A DNA stretch of 64,000 nucleotides from Reichenbachiella carrageenanivorans (GCF_025639805.1 NZ_CP106735.1:2234001-2298000); one strand, 5' to 3'. Shown: positions 46,836-55,863, numbered from the stretch's first letter. A program made the numbers and translations. The notes: generated by a model from the sequence alone, not told the origin.

Positions 46836-48014
46836 TTACTTTGACCGCTCAAACGCCTGCTTTAGATCACTGATGATATCTTCAATATGTTCTAGTCCAG
46901 CTGATATTCTGATCAGATTTGGTGAAATGCCTGTAGCTGTTCTTTCGTCATCTGTCAGCCGGGCATGAGTAGTTGACGTTGGGTGAGTCACGATCGTACG
47001 AGTATCGCCCAAATTGGCTGTCAGACTACACATTTCCACACTGTTGAGGAATTTTTTACCTCTTTCTGCACCACCTTTGATGCCAAAGCAAACCATGCCA
47101 CCACCACTTTTCATTTGCTTTTTAGCAATCTCATATTGTGGGTGTGAGGGGAGAAAAGGATAACGTACCCATTCCACATGCTCATTGGCCTCTAGCCATT
47201 CGGCTAATTTTAAAGCATTTTCTCCATGCTTGTCCATGCGGATGGCAAGTGTTTCTAAACTCTTAGATAAAATCCATGCATTGAATGGTGACAGTGCAGG
47301 GCCTGTGCTGCGACTAAATGTGTAAATTTCTTTGATTAAATCTGCCCTGCCTACTACGATACCCCCCATTACTCGACCTTGCCCATCCAGATATTTGGTG
47401 GCAGAATGGATGACCAAATCAGCGCCATATTCAATTGGTAATTGGAGATAGGGCGTCGCAAAGCAGTTGTCCACGATCAAAATCAAATTGTTCTTTTTGG
47501 CGAAAGCCCCAGCAAATTCCAAGTCGATCAGTTCTATGCCAGGGTTGGTTGGTGTTTCTAAAAATAGAAGTTTGGTGTTGGGTTTCACCTTGTCTTGCCA
47601 GCTGCTGGTATCATCGAGGTCTAGGTACGAACTTTCGATTTGATATTTTGGTAAAAATTTGGTGATTACCGAATGAGACGATCCGAAGATAGACCGACAT
47701 GATAGCATATGGTCGCCCGCATTGAGCAGGGTTGCAAATGTGGAAAATACAGCTGCCATACCTGTGGCTGTGGCATACCCTGCTTCTGCTCCTTCGAGCG
47801 CACACATTTTGTCTATAAATTCTGTGGTGTTTGGGTTGGTGAATCGACTATAGGTATTGCGGTCTATCTCTTCGGCAAAAGTGGCACGCATTTCTTCGGC
47901 ATCGTCAAACACAAAGCTAGACGTGAGATACATTGGCGACGCATGTTCCTTCTCATGAGTAGTCTTTATCTGCGTTCTAATGGCGTTGGTTTCGAAATGT
48001 CGGTACTTTTTCAT
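46836..48014 (-). CDS. metZ: O-acylhomoserine sulfhydrylase / trans-sulfuration PLP enzyme
   Basis: A 392-residue enzyme from ATG 48014 (MKKYRHFETNAIR); an upstream in-frame ATG adds nine residues. It belongs to the Cys/Met-metabolism PLP family: YSRFTNPNT, GAEAGYATATGMAA, LETPTNPG, VDNCFATPYLQ, and the PLP-lysine motif HSATKYLDGQG are seen. In MetZ-type enzymes, O-acylhomoserine plus sulfide gives homocysteine directly. The divergent metX gene makes O-acetylhomoserine, so an O-acetylhomoserine sulfhydrylase role is likely. Cystathionine-gamma-synthase activity cannot be ruled out by sequence alone. Confidence 0.9.
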   Translation of the reverse strand: MKKYRHFETNAIRTQIKTTHEKEHASPMYLTSSFVFDDAEEMRATFAEEIDRNTYSRFTNPNTTEFIDKMCALEGAEAGYATATGMAAVFSTFATLLNAGDHMLSCRSIFGSSHSVITKFLPKYQIESSYLDLDDTSSWQDKVKPNTKLLFLETPTNPGIELIDLEFAGAFAKKNNLILIVDNCFATPYLQLPIEYGADLVIHSATKYLDGQGRVMGGIVVGRADLIKEIYTFSRSTGPALSPFNAWILSKSLETLAIRMDKHGENALKLAEWLEANEHVEWVRYPFLPSHPQYEIAKKQMKSGGGMVCFGIKGGAERGKKFLNSVEMCSLTANLGDTRTIVTHPTSTTHARLTDDERTATGISPNLIRISAGLEHIEDIISDLKQAFERSK

Positions 48015-48109
48015 AGAAAGGCCTTCAATAATATGGAACAATTTTTTGCAAATATGTAAAGTTCGCGTTGAAAATTGATCCGTAGGGTAAACTATTATGG
48101 TACATTTAT

Positions 48110-48117
48110 TAGGTTTG
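48110..48117 (+). promoter_or_regulatory. Possible -7 promoter element of metX
   Basis: TAGGTTTG fits TAnnTTTG, 16 bases before ATG 48134. No TTG is seen at -33. The 119-base metZ-metX intergenic region holds no riboswitch fold that I can see. Confidence 0.4.
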
Positions 48118-48133
48118 CGCCTTCAAAATTTCA

Positions 48134-49153
48134 ATGAGTCAAAAAGCCTTTACATACGAGCATAGCGAGCCCTTCCAATTAGAAAGGGGTGGAGTTCTTC
48201 CAAAACTCGAGATAGCGTACCATACTTTTGGTCAGCTCAATGCTGATAAAAGCAATGTTGTATGGGTTTTTCATGCACTCACGGCTAATTCTGACGCTTT
48301 GGATTGGTGGAAAGGTCTGTTTGATCAAAATTCAGCGATCAACCCTGAGAAGTATTTCATCGTCTGTGCCAATATTCTTGGTTCTCCCTATGGGACGAGC
48401 AGTCCGATGTCTACCGATCCAGTTACGGGCAAGCCTTATCATAGTACTTTTCCACTGATTACGATCCGAGACATGGTAGAAGCGCACAAGTTGCTTCGAG
48501 ATCACTTAGGCATAGAGAAGATTGCTATTGGTCTAGGTGGTTCGATGGGTGGTTTTCAGACCTATGAATGGGCTGTCCAAGAATCAGCATTTTTTGAAAA
48601 GTTGATTTTGGTAGCTACAGCTCCTAAAGAGTCGCCGTGGAGAATCTCTGTGCATGCAGCGCAGCGATTAGCGATAGAAGCAGATCCTACTTGGAAAGAT
48701 GATAGCAGAGAGGCTGGGGCAGCAGGTGTGGCGGCTTCTAGAGCCATTGGTATGCTCTCTTACCGAAATCATGAGATTTTCGAAAAGACACAAAGTGATG
48801 CAGAGTCTAAAGTGGATGATTTTAGAGCCGACTCTTACATTCGATATCAAGGGAATAAACTAGCCAATAGAGGTTTTAGCGGATTCTTGCTTTGGAACCT
48901 GACCAAAGCGCTAGATAGCCATGATCTCAGTCGAGACCGAGGTACTTTGAACGAAGTGCTAGAAGGAATTAGAATCCCTGTACTGCAGGTTGGTATCATA
49001 TCCGATTTGCTATTCCCTATCGAGGAGCAGCGAAAAGTGGCAGACCACTTGGCCAATGTAACATACAAAGAGATAGAATCTCTATTTGGACATGATGGTT
49101 TTCTTACTGAAACAAAACAAATCAATCAATTGATCGCTGAGTTTTTGGCTTAA
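48134..49153 (+). CDS. metX: Homoserine O-acetyltransferase
   Basis: MetX acetylates homoserine, giving the direct precursor for sulfhydrylation. It has 339 residues in an alpha/beta-hydrolase fold. The family nucleophile motif GGSMGG places Ser137; a catalytic-type Asp in GIISDLLFP and His in FGHDGF complete the triad. The SPYGTSSP segment near the substrate pocket is typical of MetX. It is divergent from metZ across 119 bases, so both can be controlled together, and lies just upstream of the sulfur operon at 49315. Confidence 0.94.
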   Translation: MSQKAFTYEHSEPFQLERGGVLPKLEIAYHTFGQLNADKSNVVWVFHALTANSDALDWWKGLFDQNSAINPEKYFIVCANILGSPYGTSSPMSTDPVTGKPYHSTFPLITIRDMVEAHKLLRDHLGIEKIAIGLGGSMGGFQTYEWAVQESAFFEKLILVATAPKESPWRISVHAAQRLAIEADPTWKDDSREAGAAGVAASRAIGMLSYRNHEIFEKTQSDAESKVDDFRADSYIRYQGNKLANRGFSGFLLWNLTKALDSHDLSRDRGTLNEVLEGIRIPVLQVGIISDLLFPIEEQRKVADHLANVTYKEIESLFGHDGFLTETKQINQLIAEFLA

Positions 49154-49243
49154 CAAACAGCCTTAATTTTCTATTTTTTGTTTAGTAGCAAATCGTAGGA
49201 TACTTGTATTGTGCTTAATACTTCTTCCTTATTTTTATCTTCG

Positions 49244-49259
49244 TGTGACTAATGTTACA
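49244..49259 (+). promoter_or_regulatory. CRP/FNR-like dyad upstream of sulfur operon
   Basis: TGTGACTAATGTTACA is a 16-base dyad with one mismatch (TGTGAC against TGTAAC). Its centre is about 40 bases before the start site inferred from TACATTTG at 49281, the spacing of class II activation by CRP/FNR-family proteins. No TTG occurs at the -33 position, which fits activator dependence. Confidence 0.5.
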
Positions 49260-49263
49260 AACT

Positions 49264-49288
49264 CACAATTGTGGCTGACGTACATTTG
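49264..49288 (+). promoter_or_regulatory. Sulfur operon promoter: CACAATTGTG palindrome and -7 element
   Basis: TACATTTG at 49281-49288 fits the TAnnTTTG -7 element, 26 bases before ATG 49315. CACAATTGTG at 49264-49273 is a perfect 10-base palindrome lying between the -7 element and the upstream dyad and could bind a second regulator. Confidence 0.5.
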
Positions 49289-49314
49289 CAACAAGAAACC
49301 CAAAAGAATAGATC

Positions 49315-50724
49315 ATGAAAATAGAGCAGATATACACAGGTTGTTTGGCCCAAGGTGCTTATTACATTCAAAGTGGAAATGAAGCCGTAATTATCGACCC
49401 GCTTCGAGAAGTGGATTCGTATGTGACTAAAGCCAAAGAAAATGATGCAACCATCAAATATATTTTTGAGACACACTTTCATGCTGATTTCGTGTCTGGC
49501 CATGTAGATCTAGCGAAAAAGACAGGAGCCCAGATTGTTTTTGGCCCAACAGCGACCACCGTATTTGATAGTCATATCGGTAAAGATGGAGAAATTTTTG
49601 AGGTAGGAGCTGTGAAAATCAAATTGCTACATACCCCTGGGCATACCATGGAGAGTAGTACGTTTTTATTGCTCGATGAAGAAGGAAAAGAAAAAGCCAT
49701 CTTTTCTGGCGACACCTTGTTTATTGGGGATGTAGGCAGACCAGACTTGGCGGTGAAGTCGGATCTGACGGAGGAGGATTTGGCAGGCCATCTATACGAA
49801 AGTCTCCGTTATAAAATAATGACTTTGCCCGATGATGTAGTGGTGTACCCTGCGCACGGAGCAGGGTCTGCTTGTGGAAAAAACATGTCTTCCGAGACTT
49901 GGGATACGCTAGGCAATCAGAAAAAGACCAATTACGCACTTCGTGCCGATATGACGAAGGAAGAATTTGTAAAGGAAGTCACCGAAGGCATCCTGCCTCC
50001 ACCACAGTATTTTGCCAAAAATGCAATGATGAATAAGTCGGGTTATGAAAGTATCGACAAGGTGATGAAAACTGGTACTGTGGCACTCGACGTTGAGATT
50101 TTCGAGGCGATGGCCAATCATGAAGGGGCTTTGGTGCTGGATACTAGACATCAGAGCGAATTTGTAAAAGCACATATTCCTAATTCGATATTTATAGGTA
50201 TCGATGGTAGTTTTGCACCATGGGTAGGCGCTTTGATTACGGATTTGAAACAACCGATCATTTTCTTGGCTGATGCAGGTCGAGAAGAAGAGGTGGTAAC
50301 TCGTTTGTCAAGAGTGGGGTATGATCATACGTTGGGATATTTGAAAGGTGGAATTGCTAGCTGGATAGCAGCGGGCAAAGAGACCGACAGTCTAGCTTCG
50401 ATCACACCGCAGGAATTCGAATCGAGATTAAGCGAAAGCAAACTTCAAATTTTGGATGTACGAAAGCCAGGAGAATATGGGGCTGAGCATGTAGATCAGG
50501 CGGTTACTTTTCCGTTGGATTTTATCAATACCCATATGAGTGAGGTGAGTGCAGACAAACAGTACTATTTGTATTGTGCAGGGGGATATCGCTCGGTGAT
50601 TGCGTCTTCGATATTGAAATCCAGAGGGATTCACGATTTGGTAAACGTAGAACTGGGTTTTAAAGGCATTAGCCAAACAGGAATAAAAACAACGGACTTT
50701 GTATGTCCATCGACAATAAAATAA
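49315..50724 (+). CDS. CstB-like persulfide dioxygenase-sulfurtransferase (MBL + two rhodanese domains)
   Basis: A 469-residue three-domain enzyme. Residues 1-235 are a metallo-beta-lactamase persulfide-dioxygenase (ETHE1-type) domain with THFHADFVSGH at 53-63, HTPGHT and GDTLFIGDVGRPD. A middle rhodanese-like domain (about 255-355) has Asp-Ala-Gly in the active loop where Cys is expected (FLADAGRE) and is probably inactive. The last domain (about 365-465) keeps the catalytic Cys421 (YCAGGYRS). This layout is that of staphylococcal CstB, which oxidises persulfides and releases thiosulfate. A role in detoxifying sulfide-derived persulfide is inferred. It is the first gene of a four-gene operon. 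Confidence 0.9.
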   Translation: MKIEQIYTGCLAQGAYYIQSGNEAVIIDPLREVDSYVTKAKENDATIKYIFETHFHADFVSGHVDLAKKTGAQIVFGPTATTVFDSHIGKDGEIFEVGAVKIKLLHTPGHTMESSTFLLLDEEGKEKAIFSGDTLFIGDVGRPDLAVKSDLTEEDLAGHLYESLRYKIMTLPDDVVVYPAHGAGSACGKNMSSETWDTLGNQKKTNYALRADMTKEEFVKEVTEGILPPPQYFAKNAMMNKSGYESIDKVMKTGTVALDVEIFEAMANHEGALVLDTRHQSEFVKAHIPNSIFIGIDGSFAPWVGALITDLKQPIIFLADAGREEEVVTRLSRVGYDHTLGYLKGGIASWIAAGKETDSLASITPQEFESRLSESKLQILDVRKPGEYGAEHVDQAVTFPLDFINTHMSEVSADKQYYLYCAGGYRSVIASSILKSRGIHDLVNVELGFKGISQTGIKTTDFVCPSTIK

Positions 50725-50731
50725 GATAGAA

Positions 50732-51046
50732 ATGTACGAGAATATTGATGAAATAGAATTCGCGGAGAAGTTTGAAGCAGATGATAATGCGGTGCTTTTG
50801 GATGTGAGAACCCAAGAAGAGTACGACGGAGGATTTATCGCAGGATGCGAATTGATGGATATTTTTCAGCCAGATTTTAAGAGCAAGCTGGAAGGACTGG
50901 ATAAGTCTAAAAATTATTATGTGTATTGCCGTAGTGGCAACCGTAGTGGGCAGGCTTGTGGGCTGATGGCTCAGATGGGCTTCACGGGTCAGCTATACAA
51001 CCTAGACGGTGGGATCTTGGGATGGACCCAAGATTTGGAATACTAG
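50732..51046 (+). CDS. Single-domain rhodanese
   Basis: A 104-residue rhodanese-like sulfurtransferase. LLDVRTQEEYDGGF and the active loop YCRSGNRSG with Cys66 are standard for GlpE/PspE-type enzymes. It lacks a signal peptide, so it is cytoplasmic. It starts seven bases after the CstB-like stop and 24 bases before the next start. It probably passes sulfane sulfur between the transporter products and the persulfide dioxygenase. Confidence 0.9.
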   Translation: MYENIDEIEFAEKFEADDNAVLLDVRTQEEYDGGFIAGCELMDIFQPDFKSKLEGLDKSKNYYVYCRSGNRSGQACGLMAQMGFTGQLYNLDGGILGWTQDLEY

Positions 51047-51070
51047 TTTTCACTAAATAAATAGGAAATA

Positions 51071-51643
51071 ATGGAATTGGTTGAATGGATTAGGCAACCC
51101 TGGGAGTGGTATGTCGCAGGCCCAATGATCTCGGTAGTGATGTTTTTGTTGCTTTATTTTGGGAAAGAATTTGGCGTGTCGGGCAATCTGCGAACCATGT
51201 GCAGTATTGTGGGGGCAGGTAAAGTGAATGAGTTTTTTCGTTTCGACTGGAAAGGACAGGTTTGGAACTTGGTTTTTGTGTTAGGAGGTTTGATAGGCGG
51301 TTATATTGCTAAAACATACTTGACGGCCTCGGAGGCGGTTGGTATTTCAGAAGCTACTATTGAGCAGCTGAAATTACTAGGAATTGAGAACCCTGGGGCT
51401 ACTTATCTGCCAGCTTCTATTTTTAGCTGGGAGTCTTTGGCTACTCCTAAATACGCTTTGATGTTGGTTGTTGGTGGTGCGTTGGTTGGGTTCGGGACAC
51501 GCTATGCAGGTGGGTGTACCTCAGGTCACGCCATCAGTGGACTGAGCAATTTACAATGGCCTTCCATGGTTGCAGTGGTTGGCTTTTTTATCGGAGGTTT
51601 ACTAATGACGCATTTTATTTTACCTTATCTACTGACTGTTTAA
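51071..51643 (+). CDS. YeeE/YedE (TsuA-like) sulfur-transport half, N-terminal type
   Basis: A 190-residue membrane protein with about five helices. LRTMCSIVGAG and the GGCTSGHAISGLS motif carry cysteines at positions expected in the YeeE/YedE family, whose member TsuA imports thiosulfate through a relay of conserved cysteines. It forms a split pair with the next gene, which carries the second half. Together with the rhodanese and CstB-like genes this supports uptake of thiosulfate or related sulfane sulfur, or export of it. Confidence 0.85.
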   Translation: MELVEWIRQPWEWYVAGPMISVVMFLLLYFGKEFGVSGNLRTMCSIVGAGKVNEFFRFDWKGQVWNLVFVLGGLIGGYIAKTYLTASEAVGISEATIEQLKLLGIENPGATYLPASIFSWESLATPKYALMLVVGGALVGFGTRYAGGCTSGHAISGLSNLQWPSMVAVVGFFIGGLLMTHFILPYLLTV

Positions 51644-51653
51644 AGTACTTTAT

Positions 51654-52067
51654 ATGAAGTTCATGAAATTTTTAATGACCGGTATCCTGTTTGGAATCGT
51701 GTTGTCCAAGTCTGAAGTGATCTCATGGTACCGTATTTATGAGATGTTCAATTTTCAATCTTTCCATATGTTTGGTATTATAGGTTCTGCTGTGGTGCTG
51801 GGGGCGATCATTACGCAAAGCATAAAGAAATTTGACCTTAAGTCTATCGTAGGAGAGTCTATTCAGTTCAATCCCAAAGTCAAATCTTTTTGGCGCTATC
51901 TATTAGGGGGTACTTTTTTTGGATTAGGCTGGGCTATGACAGGAGCTTGTCCAGGGCCAATGTTTGTCTTGGTTGGACATGGGGCTTCGGTTTTTTTACT
52001 TGTGATTACTAGTGCTATGTTTGGGACATTCTTATATGGCGTTTTGAGGAAGTATTTGCCGCATTGA
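51654..52067 (+). CDS. YeeE/YedE (TsuA-like) sulfur-transport half, DUF6691 type
   Basis: A 137-residue membrane protein with about four helices and the second half of the YeeE/YedE signature, TGACPGPMFVLVGHG. The start lies ten bases after the previous stop. The two half-proteins likely assemble as one transporter; the single-chain form is also found in nature. The gene ends the operon and is followed by a strong bidirectional terminator. Confidence 0.85.
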   Translation: MKFMKFLMTGILFGIVLSKSEVISWYRIYEMFNFQSFHMFGIIGSAVVLGAIITQSIKKFDLKSIVGESIQFNPKVKSFWRYLLGGTFFGLGWAMTGACPGPMFVLVGHGASVFLLVITSAMFGTFLYGVLRKYLPH

Positions 52068-52122
52068 GATTGTGTTTGTTGAACTTTGACAAGATTAAAG
52101 CTGATAAGTTTTCGAGGGCAGT

Positions 52123-52165
52123 AATAAAAAAAGCCTGTTTCGATTCGAAACAGGCTTTTTTTATT
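52123..52165. terminator. Long bidirectional terminator, 20-bp perfect stem
   Basis: Bases 52123-52142 pair perfectly with 52146-52165 around a 3-base loop. The core AGCCTGTTTCG/CGAAACAGGCT is flanked by A7 and T7. It separates the sulfur operon from the convergent clpX. Confidence 0.92.
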
Positions 52166-52182
52166 AAAAGAGAGTGGAGGCA

Positions 52183-53415
52183 TTACCCTGCTACTCTTAG
52201 TTTATTCAATTTAGATTTTTCGAACTTCTCTTCGGCGTAAGCTTTGGTGATGACCAATTTCTTTACCTCCGACTGAGAAGGGAGTTCAAACATGGCGTCG
52301 TTGATGATGGCTTCACATATCGAGCGAAGTCCACGAGCACCCAGTTTGAATTCTAGTGCTTTTTCTACGACATAGTCTAGCGCTCCTTTTTTGAATTCGA
52401 TGTCGATGCCCTCCATGTCAAACAGCTTGGTGTATTGCTTTACCAGCGCATTTTTTGGCTCGGTTAGGATTTGGCGCAACGCCTCTCCGTCTAGTGGGTT
52501 CAAGTGCGTCAGTACTGGTAGACGACCGATCAATTCAGGAATCAAGCCAAAGCTCTTTAAGTCCATGGCAGTGATGTACTGAAGCAAGTTCTCCTTGTTT
52601 ATCTCGCCATATGTATTTTGTTTCTTAGAGTTAAATCCAAGAGGTCTTGTGTTTAATCTATTGGCTATATTTCTGCTAATGCCATCAAATGCTCCTCCGC
52701 AAATGAATAAGATATTCTCTGTGTTTACAGAGATCATTTTTTGATCTGGATGCTTGCGACCTCCTTGAGGAGGTACATTTACGGAAGTTCCTTCCAGTAG
52801 TTTGAGCAAGGCCTGCTGTACGCCTTCGCCACTCACATCTCTAGTGATCGATGGGTTGTCAGACTTGCGAGATATTTTGTCGAGTTCATCGATGTATACG
52901 ATGCCGCGTTCAGCAGCTTCTACATCGTAGTCAGCCGCTTGTAGTAGTCGTGTAAGGATGCTTTCCACATCTTCGCCTACATAGCCTGCTTCTGTGAGTA
53001 CAGTTGCATCCGCGATGCAGAACGGCACTTGCAATATTTTGGCAAGTGATCGGGCGAGGTAGGTTTTGCCTGTTCCTGTTTCTCCCACCATCACGATGTT
53101 AGATTTTTCGATCGTTACATCGTCTTCGCTAGCGGGCTGCGATAGTCTTTTGTAGTGGTTGTATACAGCCACAGAGATCACGCGTTTGGCTTCGTCTTGA
53201 CCAATCACAAATTGATCTAGATGCTCTTTCATCTCAACTGGTTTAATCAGGTTGAAATTTGGTGCATCAAGATTGCTCTTGGTGTTCGATTCTTCATTTA
53301 GTATTTGATTGGCTTGCGCGATACATTTGTCACAAATGTGAGCATGTATCCCTGAGATCATCAAATCAACATCTTTCTTATTCCTTCCGCAAAATGAACA
53401 GGTTACTTGAGCCAT
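52183..53415 (-). CDS. clpX: ClpX unfoldase subunit of ClpXP
   Basis: ClpX recognises and unfolds substrates for ClpP. It has 410 residues. The N-terminal zinc-binding domain has Cys6, Cys9, Cys28 and Cys31. The AAA+ module has Walker A GETGTGKT, Walker [11 protein letters not shown], the pore loop GYVGEDVE, and a C-terminal arginine-sensor region. The IGF loop is present as LGARGLRSI upstream, with the ClpP-binding loop around [12 protein letters not shown] region. It lies behind clpP but with a 198-base gap holding an inverted repeat and a TATCTTTG element, so a separate promoter is possible. Confidence 0.96.
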   Translation of the reverse strand: MAQVTCSFCGRNKKDVDLMISGIHAHICDKCIAQANQILNEESNTKSNLDAPNFNLIKPVEMKEHLDQFVIGQDEAKRVISVAVYNHYKRLSQPASEDDVTIEKSNIVMVGETGTGKTYLARSLAKILQVPFCIADATVLTEAGYVGEDVESILTRLLQAADYDVEAAERGIVYIDELDKISRKSDNPSITRDVSGEGVQQALLKLLEGTSVNVPPQGGRKHPDQKMISVNTENILFICGGAFDGISRNIANRLNTRPLGFNSKKQNTYGEINKENLLQYITAMDLKSFGLIPELIGRLPVLTHLNPLDGEALRQILTEPKNALVKQYTKLFDMEGIDIEFKKGALDYVVEKALEFKLGARGLRSICEAIINDAMFELPSQSEVKKLVITKAYAEEKFEKSKLNKLRVAG

Positions 53416-53499
53416 AATTTTTGTTTTTCAATGAATGAGCACTCCGCTTTTTTTGAAGTATGTATTTGCTGCCAGCAAAGGTCATTCAAAAGTTATTTG

Positions 53500-53547
53500 G
53501 TAATTAGTTATTAGCAACTATTCAAGTTTTGACTAATAACTAATTAC
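53500..53547 (-). promoter_or_regulatory. 15-bp inverted repeat in clpP-clpX gap
   Basis: GTAATTAGTTATTAG at 53500-53514 pairs perfectly with CTAATAACTAATTAC at 53533-53547 across 18 bases. It is AT-rich. A minus-strand TATCTTTG (53601-53608) just beyond the clpP stop could be the -7 element of clpX, placing the repeat in the clpX leader; it may instead be a terminator of clpP. Confidence 0.5.
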
Positions 53548-53612
53548 GCTTACTTATTAACTGACAATTGATCTAGCGACCATTTGCCTTTAAAATTCTT
53601 CAAAGATAACGA

Positions 53613-54287
53613 TTATTTGTCAGCTTTTCGCTCCAGTACTTCGTCGATCAAACCGTATTTTTTGGCTTCTGATGCTATCATCCAGTAATCTCGGTCAGAG
53701 TCTTTTTCAATCTGCTCGTATGTTTTGCCACTGTGCTTTGCTAGGATGTCGTACAAATCTTTCTTTACCGAAAGGGTTTGCTTGAGTGAGATTTCCATGT
53801 CAGAGGCTTGTCCTTGCATGCCTGCCATTGGCTGGTGAATCATGATTCTGGCGTGAGGCAGGGCAGCTCTTTTGCCTGCTGCACCGCCAGCTAGTAATAC
53901 AGCACCCATAGAGGCTGCTAACCCAGTACAGATAGTGTTTACGTCAGGGTTTACATAGTTCATGGTGTCGTATATGCCGAGTCCTGCATATACAGATCCT
54001 CCTGGGCTGTTTACGTATAGCAGAATGTCCTTTTTTGCATCTACAGATTCTAAGAAAAGTAATTGAGCGGTGATGATGTTGGCAATGTTGTCGTCTACAC
54101 CTGTGCCAAGGAAGATAATTCTATCCATGATGAGTCTCGAGAATACATCGATCTCACGGAAGTTGGTAGGGCGCTCTTCTATGACAGCACGAGTCATGTT
54201 TTCGATATGGCCAGTATACTGGTCAAAAGTGTTGCCGTTTATGTTTTGGCCTTTTACGGCGAAATCTCTGAATTCTTTTTTATCCAT
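53613..54287 (-). CDS. clpP: ClpP serine protease
   Basis: ClpP forms the 14-subunit proteolytic chamber. From ATG 54287 it has 224 residues; an in-frame ATG nine codons upstream adds an unlikely tail. The catalytic triad fits: Ser126 in [10 protein letters not shown], His151 in IMIHQPMAG, and the Asp in [13 protein letters not shown] context (DSDRDYW). It has an N-terminal extension of about 25 residues before the core, common in Bacteroidota ClpP. It lies between tig and clpX, the usual order. Confidence 0.96.
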   Translation of the reverse strand: MDKKEFRDFAVKGQNINGNTFDQYTGHIENMTRAVIEERPTNFREIDVFSRLIMDRIIFLGTGVDDNIANIITAQLLFLESVDAKKDILLYVNSPGGSVYAGLGIYDTMNYVNPDVNTICTGLAASMGAVLLAGGAAGKRAALPHARIMIHQPMAGMQGQASDMEISLKQTLSVKKDLYDILAKHSGKTYEQIEKDSDRDYWMIASEAKKYGLIDEVLERKADK

Positions 54288-54405
54288 TACTATAGGTGTT
54301 ATATACAGGTACAAAAAAACAAAAAAAGTCCTTAATACAAAGGGCTTTGCTTAAAGACGGAGCACGAAGGTAAAAGTTTATGAATTTAAACCGCTTATAA
54401 AAAGA

Positions 54406-54444
54406 AAAACCTGTCAAGCACAGTAATGTGACTAGACAGGTTTT
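54406..54444 (-). terminator. Terminator of tig
   Basis: AAAACCTGTC at 54406-54415 pairs with GACAGGTTTT at 54435-54444, with a CAC/GTG pairing inside. The A-run at 54401-54409 is the U-tract on the minus strand. Confidence 0.8.
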
Positions 54445-54462
54445 CTTGAAACAAGTTGTCTT

Positions 54463-55782
54463 TTAGGCTTTCGCTTTGTACTCTTCGGCAGTTACTTCTT
54501 TGGCTTTGATCGAAATTGTTTCTTTGATGTAGGCCATTACTTTGTCGTTGAATACTTTTTCGTTCAATTTCATGTAGTTCTGACCTTCTTCACCTTTTAG
54601 GTAATTGTCAGCGAAAGCATCGATGTTTTCTTCCATTGCTTCAGACATGCCCATGGAGCCAAACTGTGCTCGGATCATATTTTTAGCTTCGTTTACTACG
54701 TCTTCGTGCTCTGTCTTGATCTCGCTATCTTTAGAGATTTTGTTTTTGATCAAAGACCATTTCAAATCGTTGGCATACAATGGGTAGTCCTTGTCGATTT
54801 GTTCTTTGGTGAGCTGATTTTTATTAGATAGTTCCAGCCATTTCTTCAAGAAAGTGTCTGGCAATTCCATCTTAGTTTTATCGATAAAAGCATCTCTGAT
54901 TTTAAGCTCAGTATACCCTTCGGTCTCTCTATTGTAGTTGTCTGCAATTGTTGCCTTTACTTTTTCTTTGAATTCTTCTTCCGTTTTCACGGCGTCTTTT
55001 CCGAAAGTTTTGTCGAATAGTTCCTGATTCAATTCGGCAGGTACTGTTCTGTTTACATTCTTTACTTCGAATTTAATTTTGCCTTTCAGTTCTTGATTGG
55101 CTTCTCCGAGGAATGTTTTTCTGATGTCTTCGTCTTTGATGGCTTTGGCAGGATCGAATTCGATAACGTCGCCAGATTTTTTGCCAATAAAGTCTTTCTG
55201 CGCTTTTTTCTCTACATCGTTGATGTCGAGAAGTGCACCTGCGTTTTCTTCTTCTCCTTCAGTGAGAATATTGCCGAATAGGGCATCGCCAGCTTCAGAC
55301 ACTTTAGGATTGGTTGTTTCGCCAAACTGCTTTTTTAGGTTGTCTAGAGTCTCGTCTAGCAATTTGTCGTCGACTTTGATTGTGTAAGTATCGACCTTGA
55401 TTTTTTTATCGACCTTCAAGTCAAATTCAGGAACGATCCCGATTTCATACTCAAATTCGAATTCTTTGCCATTCGCCCAGTCTAGTTGAGCTGCTTTTTC
55501 AGCGTTGGGTAGTGGATCTCCTAAGATTTGGATATCATTTTCCTTAATGTAGTCCATTACCTTGTGTGATACCATGTGATTGATCTCATCTACAAGAATG
55601 GAGTTGCCGTACATTTTCTTAACCAAGCTTTGAGGAACTTTGCCGGGTCTAAATCCTTTGACTTGCGCCTTTTTGCTGTACTCCTTTAGTTTTTCTTCAA
55701 CTTTGGGTTGATAATCAGCCTCCTTTAAATTAATTTTAATAAGAGCCTCTACTTTTGAAATTTGATCTAATTGAATATCCAA
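54463..55782 (-). CDS. tig: Trigger factor ribosome-associated chaperone
   Basis: Trigger factor binds the ribosome near L23 and meets nascent chains. It has 439 residues. The start is TTG 55782, which gives the family N-terminus (MDIQLDQISKVEALIKI). The ribosome-binding signature GFRPGKVP is intact, as is the ILVDEINHMV segment. The middle FKBP-like PPIase region is poorly conserved and may lack isomerase activity, as often in Bacteroidota. The C-terminal helical arms close the protein. It is followed by a terminator before clpP and preceded by the tRNA-Leu terminator. Confidence 0.93.
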   Translation of the reverse strand: MDIQLDQISKVEALIKINLKEADYQPKVEEKLKEYSKKAQVKGFRPGKVPQSLVKKMYGNSILVDEINHMVSHKVMDYIKENDIQILGDPLPNAEKAAQLDWANGKEFEFEYEIGIVPEFDLKVDKKIKVDTYTIKVDDKLLDETLDNLKKQFGETTNPKVSEAGDALFGNILTEGEEENAGALLDINDVEKKAQKDFIGKKSGDVIEFDPAKAIKDEDIRKTFLGEANQELKGKIKFEVKNVNRTVPAELNQELFDKTFGKDAVKTEEEFKEKVKATIADNYNRETEGYTELKIRDAFIDKTKMELPDTFLKKWLELSNKNQLTKEQIDKDYPLYANDLKWSLIKNKISKDSEIKTEHEDVVNEAKNMIRAQFGSMGMSEAMEENIDAFADNYLKGEEGQNYMKLNEKVFNDKVMAYIKETISIKAKEVTAEEYKAKA

Positions 55783-55822
55783 AATTGTGATCTTTTAAGG
55801 TATGAATTCAAAAAATTAAAAA

Positions 55823-55854
55823 CCCTCTAGCCTGAATATTTACAGGAAAGAGGG
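55823..55854 (-). terminator. Terminator of tRNA-Leu
   Basis: CCCTCT at 55823-55828 pairs with AGAGGG at 55849-55854, with CCTG/CAGG pairing inside. The minus-strand U-tract is the reverse complement of the A-rich 55810-55822. Confidence 0.75.
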
Positions 55855-55863
55855 TGATTATTG

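Noticed and set aside
48015..48133. SAM riboswitch between metZ and metX
   Set aside because: The 119-base gap shows no conserved riboswitch helices or kink-turn sequence on either strand.
53500..53547. Terminal inverted repeats of a small mobile element
   Set aside because: Only 18 bases separate the arms, with no target duplication and no second copy in the window.
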